NCBI GenBank assembly: GCA_020831775.1
Contig: JAFIFZ010000034.1
Span: 1 to 35,383, forward strand
Direction: 5' to 3'
Length of the DNA stretch: 35,383 nucleotides
From: Phycisphaerales bacterium
Lineage (GTDB): Bacteria; Planctomycetota; Phycisphaerae; Phycisphaerales; UBA1924
Shown here: positions 1 through 8,104 of the stretch, in pieces
How positions within the stretch are numbered: position 1 is the first letter of the stretch
Layout: each line of letters opens with the position of its first letter
The notes under the pieces: generated by a model
Database searches by the model: none
Told to the model about the DNA's origin: nothing
What the model saw: the letters and a program-made list of their open reading frames with translations, nothing else
Made by a program: the position numbers and the translations under genes

Positions 1-1687
1 CGCCGCCCTCATCGCCTTCGCAGTTGGCGATGCGTGAGTCGCGGATGGCGGCGCTGCCGCGGAAGATGTAGATGGCGCCGCCGCGGTCGCCGGAGGTGCT
101 GCCGTCGATGGTGGAGCCCTCGATGATCAGGTCGGCGCCGCTGCCGATGTAGAAGGCGCCGCCTCGTCCGTTGGCGGTGTTGTTGAGCATCGTGGTGTTC
201 TGGAGGGTGAGCCTCGCCACCGGGAGTTCACTGCTGTCGCCGGTGACATAGCCGACGCCGCCGCGATCGGTCGAGGTGTTGTTGTCGAAGGTGCTGTCGG
301 CGATGCGGACATTCCCGCCGCCGACGGAGGAGCTGAGGGTCGAGTAGATGATGCCTCGGCCGCTGCCGGTGGCGACATGGTTGATGAACTGGCAGTTCTC
401 GAAGAGGATCTCGGCCTCGGGGTCTACGGCGTTGGTGCCGAGGGCGTAGATGGCGGTGCCCTGGCTGCGCTCGCCGGTGGGGGTGACATTGTTGTCGAAG
501 ATCGAGTCGCGGATGTGGGCGGTGCTGTTGGAGTTGAAGTGGATGGCGCCGCCTCGGACGCTGTTGTTGCCGCGGAAGATCGAGTCTTCGATGTCGACAT
601 GGGCGGTGAGGACGAAGATGGCGCCGCCGCGGTTGTAGCCGCTGTTGTCCTCGAAGAGGCAGCCGGAGATGAACGCCTCGGTGCCCTCGCCGGAGACTTG
701 TATTGCGCCGCCGTTGCTGCTGTTGTTATCGGAGACATTGCCGATGAACGAGCAGTCGGTGAAGAACGCGGTGCCGCTGAGGACCGAGACCGCGCCTCCC
801 CGGGAGTCATTGGAGGTATTTCCCGAGAAGAGGGTGTCGGTCACATTGGCGACGGAGCTGGCAATGTTCATCGCGCCGCCGGAGGACTCGCAGGTGTTGT
901 CGGTGAACTCGCAGCCGATGATATCGACAGCCGAGCCGATCATACCGACGCCCGCGGCCCGACCGATCGATGTGTTGTTGTCGAAGACCGAGTCTTGGAT
1001 GCTGGCGTCGGAGAGAATGACGCTGATGCTCGTGCCGGTGCCGGAGCTGAAGTTTTCGGTGAAGAGGGAGTTGGTGACGGTGAGCAGCGATCCTGAGGTT
1101 GCCGCGATGCCGGCGCCTCGTCCGGTGTTGAGTGTTGAGTTCGTGTTTGTGTCGTCGGCGGAGTTGTTGCGGAACTCCGAGCCGGAGACCTGCACGACGG
1201 AGTTGGCGAGCCATGCGCCGCCGCCGGAGCCGGTGACATCGGCGTCGCGGACGACCGAGTCGCGGATGGCCGCGGAGGAATCGATGATGTAGAGCCCGCC
1301 GCCGAAAGTGACGGTGCCGAGGCTGGGGTCTGCGGGGTCGGCAGGTTCTTCGACGCCTGCGCCGGCGATAATGGTCACGCCGCCGATCCGCGCGCCGTCG
1401 GCGATGCCGAACATCGTGACCGCGGGGGCGTTGAAGGTCGAGGCGTCGATGGTGGTCTGGCCTGCGCCTGCGCCCTCGATCGTGAGCGACTTACCGATGT
1501 AGTCGATGGATTCGTTGTAGGTGCCGGGCGCGACCTGGATCAACGCGCCGTTCGGCGCCGCGTTGATGGCTTCCTGGATGGTGGGGAAGTCGCCCGGGAC
1601 ATTGATGGTGGTCGAAAGGGCCTGGCCGCTTGCTGCGGCGAGGATCCCAGCTCCGATGACGGTGTTCCTGAGTCTGCTGTTTCGCAT
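1..1687 (-). CDS. Exported right-handed beta-helix repeat protein (3' end outside window)
   Basis: The reading frame opens with ATG at 1687, preceded by a GGAGG-type ribosome site about 10 nt away, and stays open to the left edge: 562 codons are visible and the C-terminus is missing. The first ~25 residues look like a signal peptide (MRNSRLRNTVIGAGILAAA, then GQALS). A segment like the start of pectate-lyase-type helices follows (PGDFPTIQEAINAAP, then VAPGTYNESIDYIGKSL). From about residue 100 on, short turns repeat the pattern GGAIxxxxSxxxIxxCxFxxN (for example SSGGAMNIASS, RGGAIFVLTAHVDIEDSIF), which is typical of polymorphic outer-membrane/parallel beta-helix proteins. It is probably a secreted or surface protein; no catalytic residues can be assigned. 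By analogy with its neighbours the missing C-terminus may carry a GC-type dockerin, but that is a guess. Confidence 0.85.
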   Translation of the reverse strand, partial: MRNSRLRNTVIGAGILAAASGQALSTTINVPGDFPTIQEAINAAPNGALIQVAPGTYNESIDYIGKSLTIEGAGAGQTTIDASTFNAPAVTMFGIADGARIGGVTIIAGAGVEEPADPADPSLGTVTFGGGLYIIDSSAAIRDSVVRDADVTGSGGGAWLANSVVQVSGSEFRNNSADDTNTNSTLNTGRGAGIAATSGSLLTVTNSLFTENFSSGTGTSISVILSDASIQDSVFDNNTSIGRAAGVGMIGSAVDIIGCEFTDNTCESSGGAMNIASSVANVTDTLFSGNTSNDSRGGAVSVLSGTAFFTDCSFIGNVSDNNSSNGGAIQVSGEGTEAFISGCLFEDNSGYNRGGAIFVLTAHVDIEDSIFRGNNSVRGGAIHFNSNSTAHIRDSIFDNNVTPTGERSQGTAIYALGTNAVDPEAEILFENCQFINHVATGSGRGIIYSTLSSSVGGGNVRIADSTFDNNTSTDRGGVGYVTGDSSELPVARLTLQNTTMLNNTANGRGGAFYIGSGADLIIEGSTIDGSTSGDRGGAIYIFRGSAAIRDSRIANCEGDEGG

Positions 1688-2246
1688 TCTTTTCTTCCTC
1701 CGAGTTTCAGCTCACTACCTGCGTGAACAAACATATCGCCGCGGCGTCGGCCGGGGCGGATCCTTGGGTCTCTTATTGGGTTGCCGCCGGGTGAGTGCGG
1801 CGGACCGTCTGGATGCAACGGCTCCTCTGGATGTGGCCGCGAGCAAACATCTTCCGAGGCCCTCCCGTTCTTCTCTCACCCAACACGGTCTGCGGCACCT
1901 GCCCGAGATCGGGCGTCGACATTGCCGGTGCGCAGTCGATCCTGCTCGGATGAGCGCTCCGGCAGTAAGAGGCTAGAGGGCCCAAGAGCGTGGATCAGTG
2001 AAGTTTAAGTGAATCCGGGGCACAGCGGAAGACCCGACCGCCACGGATCGTCAAGCGTCATGCTTCGGCGGCAGTGTGGGTCTTGGCTGTGTTTGTGCGA
2101 GAGTTGGTGTCGGCGGGATGCGTTAAATTAGTCTGTGCAGCGAAGTGAGAGGTCGGGTTGCGATTTCTTCAGCATCGTGCTCGCATGCAAAGACCCGCCT
2201 TTGCGGGCGGGCATCGGCGGTGTGTTTGGGGTTTGCACCGGGTTGT
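1688..2246. other. Intergenic stretch between two secreted-protein genes
   Basis: About 560 bases hold no convincing gene on either strand; short open frames here have no family resemblance or good ribosome site. It must carry the promoter of the beta-helix gene (minus strand), but I cannot pick a clear -35/-10 pair. Near 2187-2207 there is a small hairpin that could end the next minus-strand gene. Confidence 0.5.
2187..2207 (-). terminator. Weak hairpin downstream of the exported EEP gene
   Basis: GCAAAG (2187-2192) can pair with CTTTGC (2199-2204), or alternatively CCCGC (2194-2198) with GCGGG (2203-2207). It lies 40 bases after the stop of the minus-strand gene ending at 2247. No T-run follows on the minus strand, so termination here is uncertain. 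Confidence 0.3.
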
Positions 2247-3938
2247 TCAGGGGCATCCAGCGGCGAACGCGGTCAGGAATGCGAAGAAATCGTCCGCGTC
2301 GATCACGCCGTCGTTGTTGAAGTCGGCACGGCTGTCCCCCGCCGCGAAGAGCTGGAGAAAGAGGAAAAAGTCGTCCGCATCTACAACACCGTCGGCGTTG
2401 AGGTCGGCGGGCGAGGGGACGAGGAAGCTCTCGGAGCCCTGCTGGGCCGCGGTGGTTCCGCTGGGGTTCTCCGCGTCAACGGTCCAGACGAGTGTGCCGC
2501 AACTGTCGAGCACGCCCGCGGGGAGCGTGAACGAGGTGCTCCGGATGTCATGCTGCACGAAGACGATGTCGTTGAACGATGCGTCGGTGGCGATGGTGAG
2601 GGTGTAGGAGACCGCTTCGTCTGCGGCTTCCCACGCGAACACAGGCTCGGGATCGGTGACGAGTGTGCCCGAGATGGGGCCGGTGAGCATGAAGCTTCCG
2701 GGGCGGCAGTCGCCCTCGTTGGCGAGGGTGAGGATCGCGTCGAGCACCACCGGCCTGTGGTCGGAGGCGACGACCGAGATGTTCTGCGGCGGGCCTCCGA
2801 ACTGGCTGAAGAACGGGGGCAGGGCGTTGTTGGCCGAGGCGGTGGCGGAGTTGAAGATAAACGCTCTGCGACGGCCGACGATGCTGTCGGGGTAGATCAG
2901 GTAGTCGAGCTTGGTGCTGGAGCCGAAGGTGGCGCGGTTGCCCGAGAAGACATCGGTCGCGTTGTCGAAGGCGCCGTCGGAGCCGTCGCGGTCGATGCCG
3001 TCGTTCCCGCCGGTGACGGCGCCGGCCCGCATCCACTCGGCGGGGCCGCGGCGGTTGTTGGTGGCTTCGTCCTCGTTGAGGTCGCCGCCGTAGATCACTG
3101 GGGTGTAGCGGCAGGGGACGATGGCGGGCGGGTTGGAGGTGAGGACCCAGCCGTTGGGGTTGGGGACATTGGAGGCGTCGCCGTAGAAGAACTGCTGGAC
3201 ATAGGAACTGAGGTTCTGTGCGGCTTCGAGGCGCTGGGCCCGTGATGCGGGGTCGCCGAAGGCTTTGAGGTGCGCGTTGCCGATGATGATGTCGCCGGCG
3301 TAGATGTCGCCCGGGAGTTCGATCTCGGCGAACTGCATGCCCCTGATGCCGCCGTTGCCTCCCGGGGCCCATCCGGCGGGGAGGTGCGGGTGCATGTCGC
3401 TGCGGAGGGGCGAGCCGGTGGCGTTGAGGTCCTTGAAGGGATAGCGGCTGAGGATGACATTCCTGTTGAAGTTGTCGGTGATGGTGCTGACGAAGATGTA
3501 GGGCATCTCGAAGTCTGGGGCGTAGCGACGGACATAGGCGGTGACGGGCGTGTTGTTGTTGTAGATGTCGACGCCGCCGTTGATGAACATGTCCATCACA
3601 TTGGTGAGGACCTGGGGCGAGTCGACGGTCGTGTTGGGAACGATGTTGCTGTTGTCGCCGCCCTCCTGGATGATGAGGATGTCCGGTTGTGTCGCCGCGA
3701 CGATCATGGCGAGGGCGTTCCACTGGGTGGGGCCGTCGGTCTTGGTTTCCATCGACGAGATGCCGGCCTTGATGTTGTAGGTCATGACGCGCATATCGGT
3801 GTCGTGGCTCTTGGTCCAGTCGCCCTGGCCGGGGCTCCACTGCGCGCCGGCGAGCGGGGCGAAGATCGCGATCACGAGCGAGACGGTGATGCGTCGTGAG
3901 ATCTGCGTGGCTTTGGATCTGCGAGTGCTGAGATTCAT
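2247..3938 (-). CDS. Exported endonuclease/exonuclease/phosphatase-family protein with GC-type dockerin anchor
   Basis: A 563-residue protein. ATG at 3938 is chosen; an in-frame GTG three codons upstream (3947) is an alternative, and neither has a strong ribosome site. Residues 1-30 form a signal peptide ending LAGAQ. The EEP fold follows: RVMTYNIKAGI, then PDILIIQEGG (metal-binding Glu), GNAHLKA, YGGDLNEDEA (Asp/Asn pair), TKLDYLIY and a late SDHRPVVLDAIL (catalytic His). Next comes a ~90-residue domain resembling fibronectin-III/Ig-like modules (PEPVFAWEAADEAVSYTLTI). The C-terminus has two calcium-loop motifs, DLNADGVVDADD and DFNNDGVIDADD, each followed by an F-rich helix, and ends AAGCP. 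EEP enzymes cleave phosphodiesters; the real substrate (nucleic acid, sphingolipid or other) cannot be told from the sequence. It probably acts outside the cytoplasm and is retained through the dockerin-like end. Confidence 0.85.
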   Translation of the reverse strand: MNLSTRRSKATQISRRITVSLVIAIFAPLAGAQWSPGQGDWTKSHDTDMRVMTYNIKAGISSMETKTDGPTQWNALAMIVAATQPDILIIQEGGDNSNIVPNTTVDSPQVLTNVMDMFINGGVDIYNNNTPVTAYVRRYAPDFEMPYIFVSTITDNFNRNVILSRYPFKDLNATGSPLRSDMHPHLPAGWAPGGNGGIRGMQFAEIELPGDIYAGDIIIGNAHLKAFGDPASRAQRLEAAQNLSSYVQQFFYGDASNVPNPNGWVLTSNPPAIVPCRYTPVIYGGDLNEDEATNNRRGPAEWMRAGAVTGGNDGIDRDGSDGAFDNATDVFSGNRATFGSSTKLDYLIYPDSIVGRRRAFIFNSATASANNALPPFFSQFGGPPQNISVVASDHRPVVLDAILTLANEGDCRPGSFMLTGPISGTLVTDPEPVFAWEAADEAVSYTLTIATDASFNDIVFVQHDIRSTSFTLPAGVLDSCGTLVWTVDAENPSGTTAAQQGSESFLVPSPADLNADGVVDADDFFLFLQLFAAGDSRADFNNDGVIDADDFFAFLTAFAAGCP

Positions 3939-4027
3939 GTCGTGCACCGTGTGTTGCTTATCTTCGGCGGCGATCCGCCGACGGTCTTGTGTGCGTTCTC
4001 GGGCGGATGATACTCGGCAAGCAAAGA

Positions 4028-4055
4028 CGGAACCCCCGGGTGAACGGGGGTTCCG
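4028..4055 (-). terminator. Intrinsic terminator of the 4091-6253 gene
   Basis: A perfect 11-bp stem, CGGAACCCCCG (4028-4038) with CGGGGGTTCCG (4045-4055), and a 6-nt loop. On the minus strand it is followed by the T-rich GTCTTTGCTTG. It lies 36 bases after the stop codon of the gene at 4091. Confidence 0.75.
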
Positions 4056-4090
4056 CGGCGGAAGACAGGATTATCGGCCTCGAACGCGGC

Positions 4091-6253
4091 TCAGCAGCCG
4101 GCGGCGAAGGCGGCGAGGAAGGCGAAGAAGTCGTCTGCGTCGATCACACCGTCGTTGTTGAAGTCGGCGCGGGGATCGCCGTCGGCAAAGAGCTGGAGGA
4201 AGAGGAAGAAGTCGTCTGCGTCCACCACGCCGTCGCCGTTGAGGTCGGGCGGGCAGGTGGGGGCGGCCTCTTCGAGGTGGCCGATGTAGAGGGCGACCTG
4301 GTAGGTCTGGTCGACATTGCGGTCGAAGTTGCCTGTGCCAGAGCTGTCGTAGGTGATCTCGACGGGGAGGTAGACGCCGCCGGTGCCCCGGGTGTCCTGC
4401 TGGCCGATGTCGGCGGGATCGGTGTTGTTCCAGGCGGAGGCGTTGCCGTTGTTGGACCAGAGCGTGCCCGAGCGGAGCGTGCTGCCGTCGGCGACGCCGA
4501 TGAAGCTGACGCGGTACTGCGTGTCGGAGTTTTGTCCGTCGATGATGTCGCCGACTTCGAGGATCTGCTCGAGCTCGTAGCCGCCCGATGCGCTGTCCCA
4601 GACGGAGCGGAAGAGGCGTGTGCCGCCGCGGCGGAAGGGGTCGCCGTTGGGGTCGACATCGTCGACATAGGACGAGGCGACGAACCAGATGTTGCCCTTG
4701 GCGTCGATGTAGGGGGGGCTGATGGAGGGGCCGGCGAGGTTTGCGAAGTTGCCCAGGGCCTGGAGGCGGCCGAGGTTCTGGCCGCCGGGGCCGTCGCTGA
4801 TCGCCTTGCCTGCGCCGGGGAGGGTCGGGTCTGCGCCGGCGATCTGGGCGCCGGAGTAGTTGAACGCGCCGCCGTTGGCGGTGCCGAGCACGCTGTCGGG
4901 GCCGACCCAGGCGACGAGGCGCCAGTTCTGGTCGGAGGGATCGTTGGGGTTCCAGTCGACCGCGACGACATTGTTCAGCGGATTGCGCTGGTTGCTCGTG
5001 CCGAAGCCGGTCTGGTTGTAGGTGACGGCGGCGGCGATGTTGCGCCCGTTGGGCAGGCGTCCGACGGCGACTTGGCCGTTGGCGCCGCGGAAGGCGGTCA
5101 GGCTGCGGACATGATCGAACTCGCCGATCTCGGCGCCGGAGATGGAGTGACCGCTGACGGGGTCGGAGATGGTGGAGGGGAGGGTGAGCAGGCGGCTGGA
5201 TCCGCTGATGACCTCGCCGTTGGCGTCGATCTCCCAGACGAGAATGCTGTCGGTGGGTCCGCCGGTGGACTTGGTGAGGATCGCGGCCGTGCCGATCGAG
5301 TCCGGGTTAGACCCGGTGATCGGGCTGTAGGCGAGCGAGCCGCGCTGGGTTGAGACGCCGGTGGCGCCGAAGTGGCTGCCGCCGCGGCTGACGAACGCGG
5401 TGGGGGAGCCGCTGATGAACTCGTCATTGAAATTGGTGGTCATTGCGCGGGGCTCGCCGGCGCGATCCGCGGGGATGGCCGCGGGGCCGAGGACATTGGT
5501 CGTCGCGCCATCGAGCATGATGTTCGACGAGTCGAGCTCGGAGCCGTCGGAGACGACGCTGACGACGCTCGGGTTTCGGCCGAGGGAGTCGACATGGATC
5601 GATCCGGTGCCGTTGAAGATCGGGAGGCGGGTGACATTGAAGTCATCGACGCGGAAGTAGAGGTTGCCGCTGGCGTCGACGGCGCCGCCGCCGAACTGCG
5701 AGCTGCTGGAGAACTGGTCGCCGTTGACCGCGGCGTTGATGCGCCGGACATAGAGGCGTCCGGGCTCTGAGGGCTCGTAGTTCACGATGGCGACGAGCTG
5801 GGTGTTGATGCCGCTGTCGAAGCTTGAGGCCGCGATGGCGAACTGGGTGGTGGGGCCGGCGGGGGAGAGGGTCTGCGTGGCCGGGGTGTTGTTGGTGGGG
5901 TGGACACCGAAGCCCGCGGAGTTCCAGAACTGGTAGAAGGGAGCAGGGGCGCTGACGCCGATGAGGTTGGTCTGGCTGATCGAGCCTGCGCCGGGGAGGT
6001 TGTTGTAGAACTGGCCCTGGGTGGTGTTGTGCTGCTTGAGCACGGGGGCGACGCCGAAGACATTGCCCCAGCTGGTGGTCAGGGGGGCGAGGTCGACGAC
6101 ATAGTCGGCGATGACCTGGTTGGTCGCGAACGCCTCGGGCGCGTCGGAAAACGGTGGCGCGTCGGCGATGATGTTTGTGCTGTCCTGGGCTGCTGCGACG
6201 GCGCAGAGGCCTGCGGCTGCTGCGATGGCGGCGGCGGTCTTCCTGGTCTGCAT
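4091..6253 (-). CDS. Large exported protein with GC-type dockerin anchor, function unknown
   Basis: A 720-residue protein. The start is ATG at 6253, preceded by AAGGAG at good spacing; the frame is open further upstream, but that part is low-complexity Arg/Pro sequence and is not credible. Residues 1-23 are a clean signal peptide (MQTRKTAAAIAAAAGLCAVA, then AAQ). The body (about 24-665) is rich in Gly, Asn, Ser and Asp with repeated short strand patterns such as ASGNLYFRVDDF and DAKGNIWFVASSY, which suggests a beta-propeller or other all-beta fold. I do not recognise a catalytic family. The end carries DLNGDGVVDADD and DFNNDGVIDADD calcium loops and a terminal Gly-Cys. It sits between two other secreted-protein genes on the same strand. 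Probably a lineage-specific cell-surface protein. Confidence 0.8.
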   Translation of the reverse strand: MQTRKTAAAIAAAAGLCAVAAAQDSTNIIADAPPFSDAPEAFATNQVIADYVVDLAPLTTSWGNVFGVAPVLKQHNTTQGQFYNNLPGAGSISQTNLIGVSAPAPFYQFWNSAGFGVHPTNNTPATQTLSPAGPTTQFAIAASSFDSGINTQLVAIVNYEPSEPGRLYVRRINAAVNGDQFSSSSQFGGGAVDASGNLYFRVDDFNVTRLPIFNGTGSIHVDSLGRNPSVVSVVSDGSELDSSNIMLDGATTNVLGPAAIPADRAGEPRAMTTNFNDEFISGSPTAFVSRGGSHFGATGVSTQRGSLAYSPITGSNPDSIGTAAILTKSTGGPTDSILVWEIDANGEVISGSSRLLTLPSTISDPVSGHSISGAEIGEFDHVRSLTAFRGANGQVAVGRLPNGRNIAAAVTYNQTGFGTSNQRNPLNNVVAVDWNPNDPSDQNWRLVAWVGPDSVLGTANGGAFNYSGAQIAGADPTLPGAGKAISDGPGGQNLGRLQALGNFANLAGPSISPPYIDAKGNIWFVASSYVDDVDPNGDPFRRGGTRLFRSVWDSASGGYELEQILEVGDIIDGQNSDTQYRVSFIGVADGSTLRSGTLWSNNGNASAWNNTDPADIGQQDTRGTGGVYLPVEITYDSSGTGNFDRNVDQTYQVALYIGHLEEAAPTCPPDLNGDGVVDADDFFLFLQLFADGDPRADFNNDGVIDADDFFAFLAAFAAGC

Positions 6254-6627
6254 GATCTGCTTTCTCCTTCGGTGTCTGCTGGCGTTTCTGCTGGCGCCCC
6301 GGCGTCGAGTTTCGCTGGGCGATCGCTCTGCGCACACCGACCTTGCGGGCGGGTTCGAGCGTGGTCTCTTCTGTCCAAGCCCGGGCGCGGGGGCGGCGAA
6401 CGGCCGGCCTCGCGCTTGGGTCACTCCTCCGTCGCGGACCGGAACGGCCTTTTCAGCCTTCCGGCCCCTTCAGGCAATGATGGTAGCGAATGCTCCGAGC
6501 CACTCCATCGGGGGGAGGCTCGGATGGCGCGAAGAATATGTAAACCGGCCCCGCCCGGGGTTGCCAAGCGCATCGGTTACCGGACAACGAACGATCCGGC
6601 CGGTTGAGACGTGTCGGAGGTGGAATC
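6254..6627. other. Intergenic stretch with one hairpin
   Basis: It contains the ribosome site of the gene starting at 6253 and should contain its promoter. An 8-bp perfect stem, TCCGAGCC (6494-6501) with GGCTCGGA (6517-6524) and a 15-nt loop, may be a terminator for the gene ending at 6628 or a leader structure; no T-run helps to decide. One of only four ACGT sites seen in the window lies at 6609-6612. No gene is evident. Confidence 0.45.
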
Positions 6628-7068
6628 CTACCAGATCGTGAACGAGCCGCCGCGGCAGAAGGCGAGGAACTCGGCGAACCCCTGCTTGTTCCGACCGCCG
6701 AGGCGTTCGAAGGCCGTCATCTGGCGGTCCTCGGCGATGTAGAGGACGGTGGGGAAGCCCGGGGCCTCGTAGACGCGGATGCCGCTGGTGGCGTCGGGGT
6801 CGTGGTTTGGCAGGTCGTCGATGATGGCTTCGAGGGCCTCGGCGAGCAGGCGTGCGTCGCTAGCGCTGACGCGCTGGCCCCGACCGGTCACGTAGTCGGC
6901 GTTGTTCCAAGACCAGGCCTTGGCGGCGTCGTCTGGGGCGATCCAGTGCTCGGGGGCGCTGGTGCCTGCGGGGCGCCAGCCGTAGTCCCAGGCGAGGCGC
7001 AGCAGCGTCACCCAACCTGCGTTGTTGATCGTGAACTGCCCGTGATTGTTGCGGAGCACCACCGCCAT
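6628..7068 (-). CDS. Hypothetical protein downstream of psuG
   Basis: A 146-residue soluble protein. ATG at 7068 is preferred over GTG at 7080 because GGAGG lies about 11 nt before it. I do not recognise the family. Visible features are a conserved-looking N-terminus (NNAGWVTLLRLAWDYGWRPAG), an acidic helix (SASDARLLAEALEAIID) and an aromatic C-terminus (FLAFCRGGSFTIW). There is no signal peptide or membrane segment. It begins 42 bases after the psuG stop on the same strand, so the two are probably co-transcribed, but this does not prove a related function. It contains one of the rare ACGT sites (6890). Confidence 0.65.
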   Translation of the reverse strand: MAVVLRNNHGQFTINNAGWVTLLRLAWDYGWRPAGTSAPEHWIAPDDAAKAWSWNNADYVTGRGQRVSASDARLLAEALEAIIDDLPNHDPDATSGIRVYEAPGFPTVLYIAEDRQMTAFERLGGRNKQGFAEFLAFCRGGSFTIW

Positions 7069-7110
7069 CAGAATCTGCACCTCCGGGGAGCAAGCGTAGA
7101 GGGGAGGCTG

Positions 7111-8055
7111 CTAGCCGTCCTGCTCGTCTGGAAGACGGGCGCCGGGCTCGACCAGCAGCATCTCGCGGCAGAGAGCGCCGGCGAGGGCGGCGTTGGCCTC
7201 GACCAGGGCGATGTTGGCCTTCAGCGTGGCGCCTCCGGAGAGGTCGTGCAGGGCCGCGAGCAGCGCCGGGGTCACATCTCGCCCCGAGTTGATCGAGGAC
7301 GCGACGCGGGATTCGGCTTCCTGCAGCCACGCATCGAACAACGCCGGCTCGATCGCGTCGGCCTCGGGGATCGGGTTGGCGACGACGACGCCCCGGCCTG
7401 TGCGATCCAGCTCGAATCGGACGAAGCGTGCCAGGGCGCGAACATCGTCGAAGCGGGCGTCGACGTTCGCGTCGCTCTCGCGGAGGTAGAAGGCGGGGAA
7501 GGCGTCGGTCCGGAAACCGACCACTGGCACGCCGAGGGTTTCGAGGGCCTCGCGGGTCGAGACGACATCGAGTAGGGACTTGACGCCGCTGGTGACGACC
7601 GCGACGGGAAAGCGTGCGAGGGCGACGAGGTCGGCGGAGATGTCGAGCTTGCGTCCGTAGTCGCGGTGCACGCCCCCGATCCCGCCGGTGGCGAAGACGC
7701 GCAGCCCCGCGAGTGAGGCGAGCTCCATGGTCGTGCTGACGGTCGTCGCGGCGCTGGAGCCTCTGTGGATCAGCAGACCGAGGTTCGAGGTGTTGGCCTT
7801 GGGGATCTTCGGCTCGTCGAGGAGGTCGGCGAGCTCGGCCCTCGTGACGCCGACGGTCGGCACGCCCCGCACCACGCCGACGATCGCGGGGCGGACACGC
7901 TCGGCCCTGATGATCTCGTCGAGTGAGGCGGCGAGCGAGACGGAGCGGTCGCGGGGGACGCCGTGCAGCAGCAGCGTCGTTTCGAGCGCCACATGCGAGG
8001 CGGGGGTGTCGATGGCGCGGTTGTTGAGCAGGCTGGTGAACGGGGTGTTGAGCAA
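7111..8055 (-). CDS. psuG: Pseudouridine-5'-phosphate glycosidase
   Basis: A 314-residue protein, the normal length for the family. PsuG reversibly splits pseudouridine 5'-phosphate into uracil and ribose 5-phosphate in the cytosol. Family landmarks are HVALETTLLLHGVP (acid residue near E25), PTVGVTRAELADLL, KIPKANTSNLGLLI, the glycine-rich FATGGIGGVHRDYG (121-134), LDISADL, and TSGVKSLLD, where K159 is the likely Schiff-base lysine by homology with the E. coli enzyme. The apparent start is TTG at 8055, with AAGGA eight bases upstream. It is divergent from the M28 peptidase gene, with 49 bases between them. The usual partner, pseudouridine kinase PsuK, is not in the window. It contains a rare ACGT site (7463). 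Confidence 0.95.
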   Translation of the reverse strand: MLNTPFTSLLNNRAIDTPASHVALETTLLLHGVPRDRSVSLAASLDEIIRAERVRPAIVGVVRGVPTVGVTRAELADLLDEPKIPKANTSNLGLLIHRGSSAATTVSTTMELASLAGLRVFATGGIGGVHRDYGRKLDISADLVALARFPVAVVTSGVKSLLDVVSTREALETLGVPVVGFRTDAFPAFYLRESDANVDARFDDVRALARFVRFELDRTGRGVVVANPIPEADAIEPALFDAWLQEAESRVASSINSGRDVTPALLAALHDLSGGATLKANIALVEANAALAGALCREMLLVEPGARLPDEQDG

Positions 8056-8092
8056 GCGTTCGGTCCTTCGTGCAGGGTCGCGACCATATCAG

Positions 8093-8098
8093 CATAAT
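8093..8098 (+). promoter_or_regulatory. Candidate -10 element of the M28 peptidase gene
   Basis: CATAAT lies six bases before the ATG at 8105 and there is no Shine-Dalgarno sequence, so transcription may begin at the start codon (leaderless mRNA). No good -35 match is visible. Confidence 0.4.
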
Positions 8099-8104
8099 GC
8101 CCCG

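Noticed and set aside
2145-3245. Long plus-strand open frame
   Set aside because: Antisense shadow of the EEP/dockerin gene at 2247-3938, with Glu/Val/Gly-rich shadow composition.
4091-4260. Dockerin-coding DNA as a mobile repeat
   Set aside because: The likeness between the copies at 2247, 4091 and 35218 is confined to the coding module and explained by a shared protein domain; no flanking repeats mark transposition.
3989-5353. Long plus-strand open frame
   Set aside because: Antisense shadow of the exported protein at 4091-6253; low-complexity Val/Gly/Ala/Asp composition and no family resemblance.
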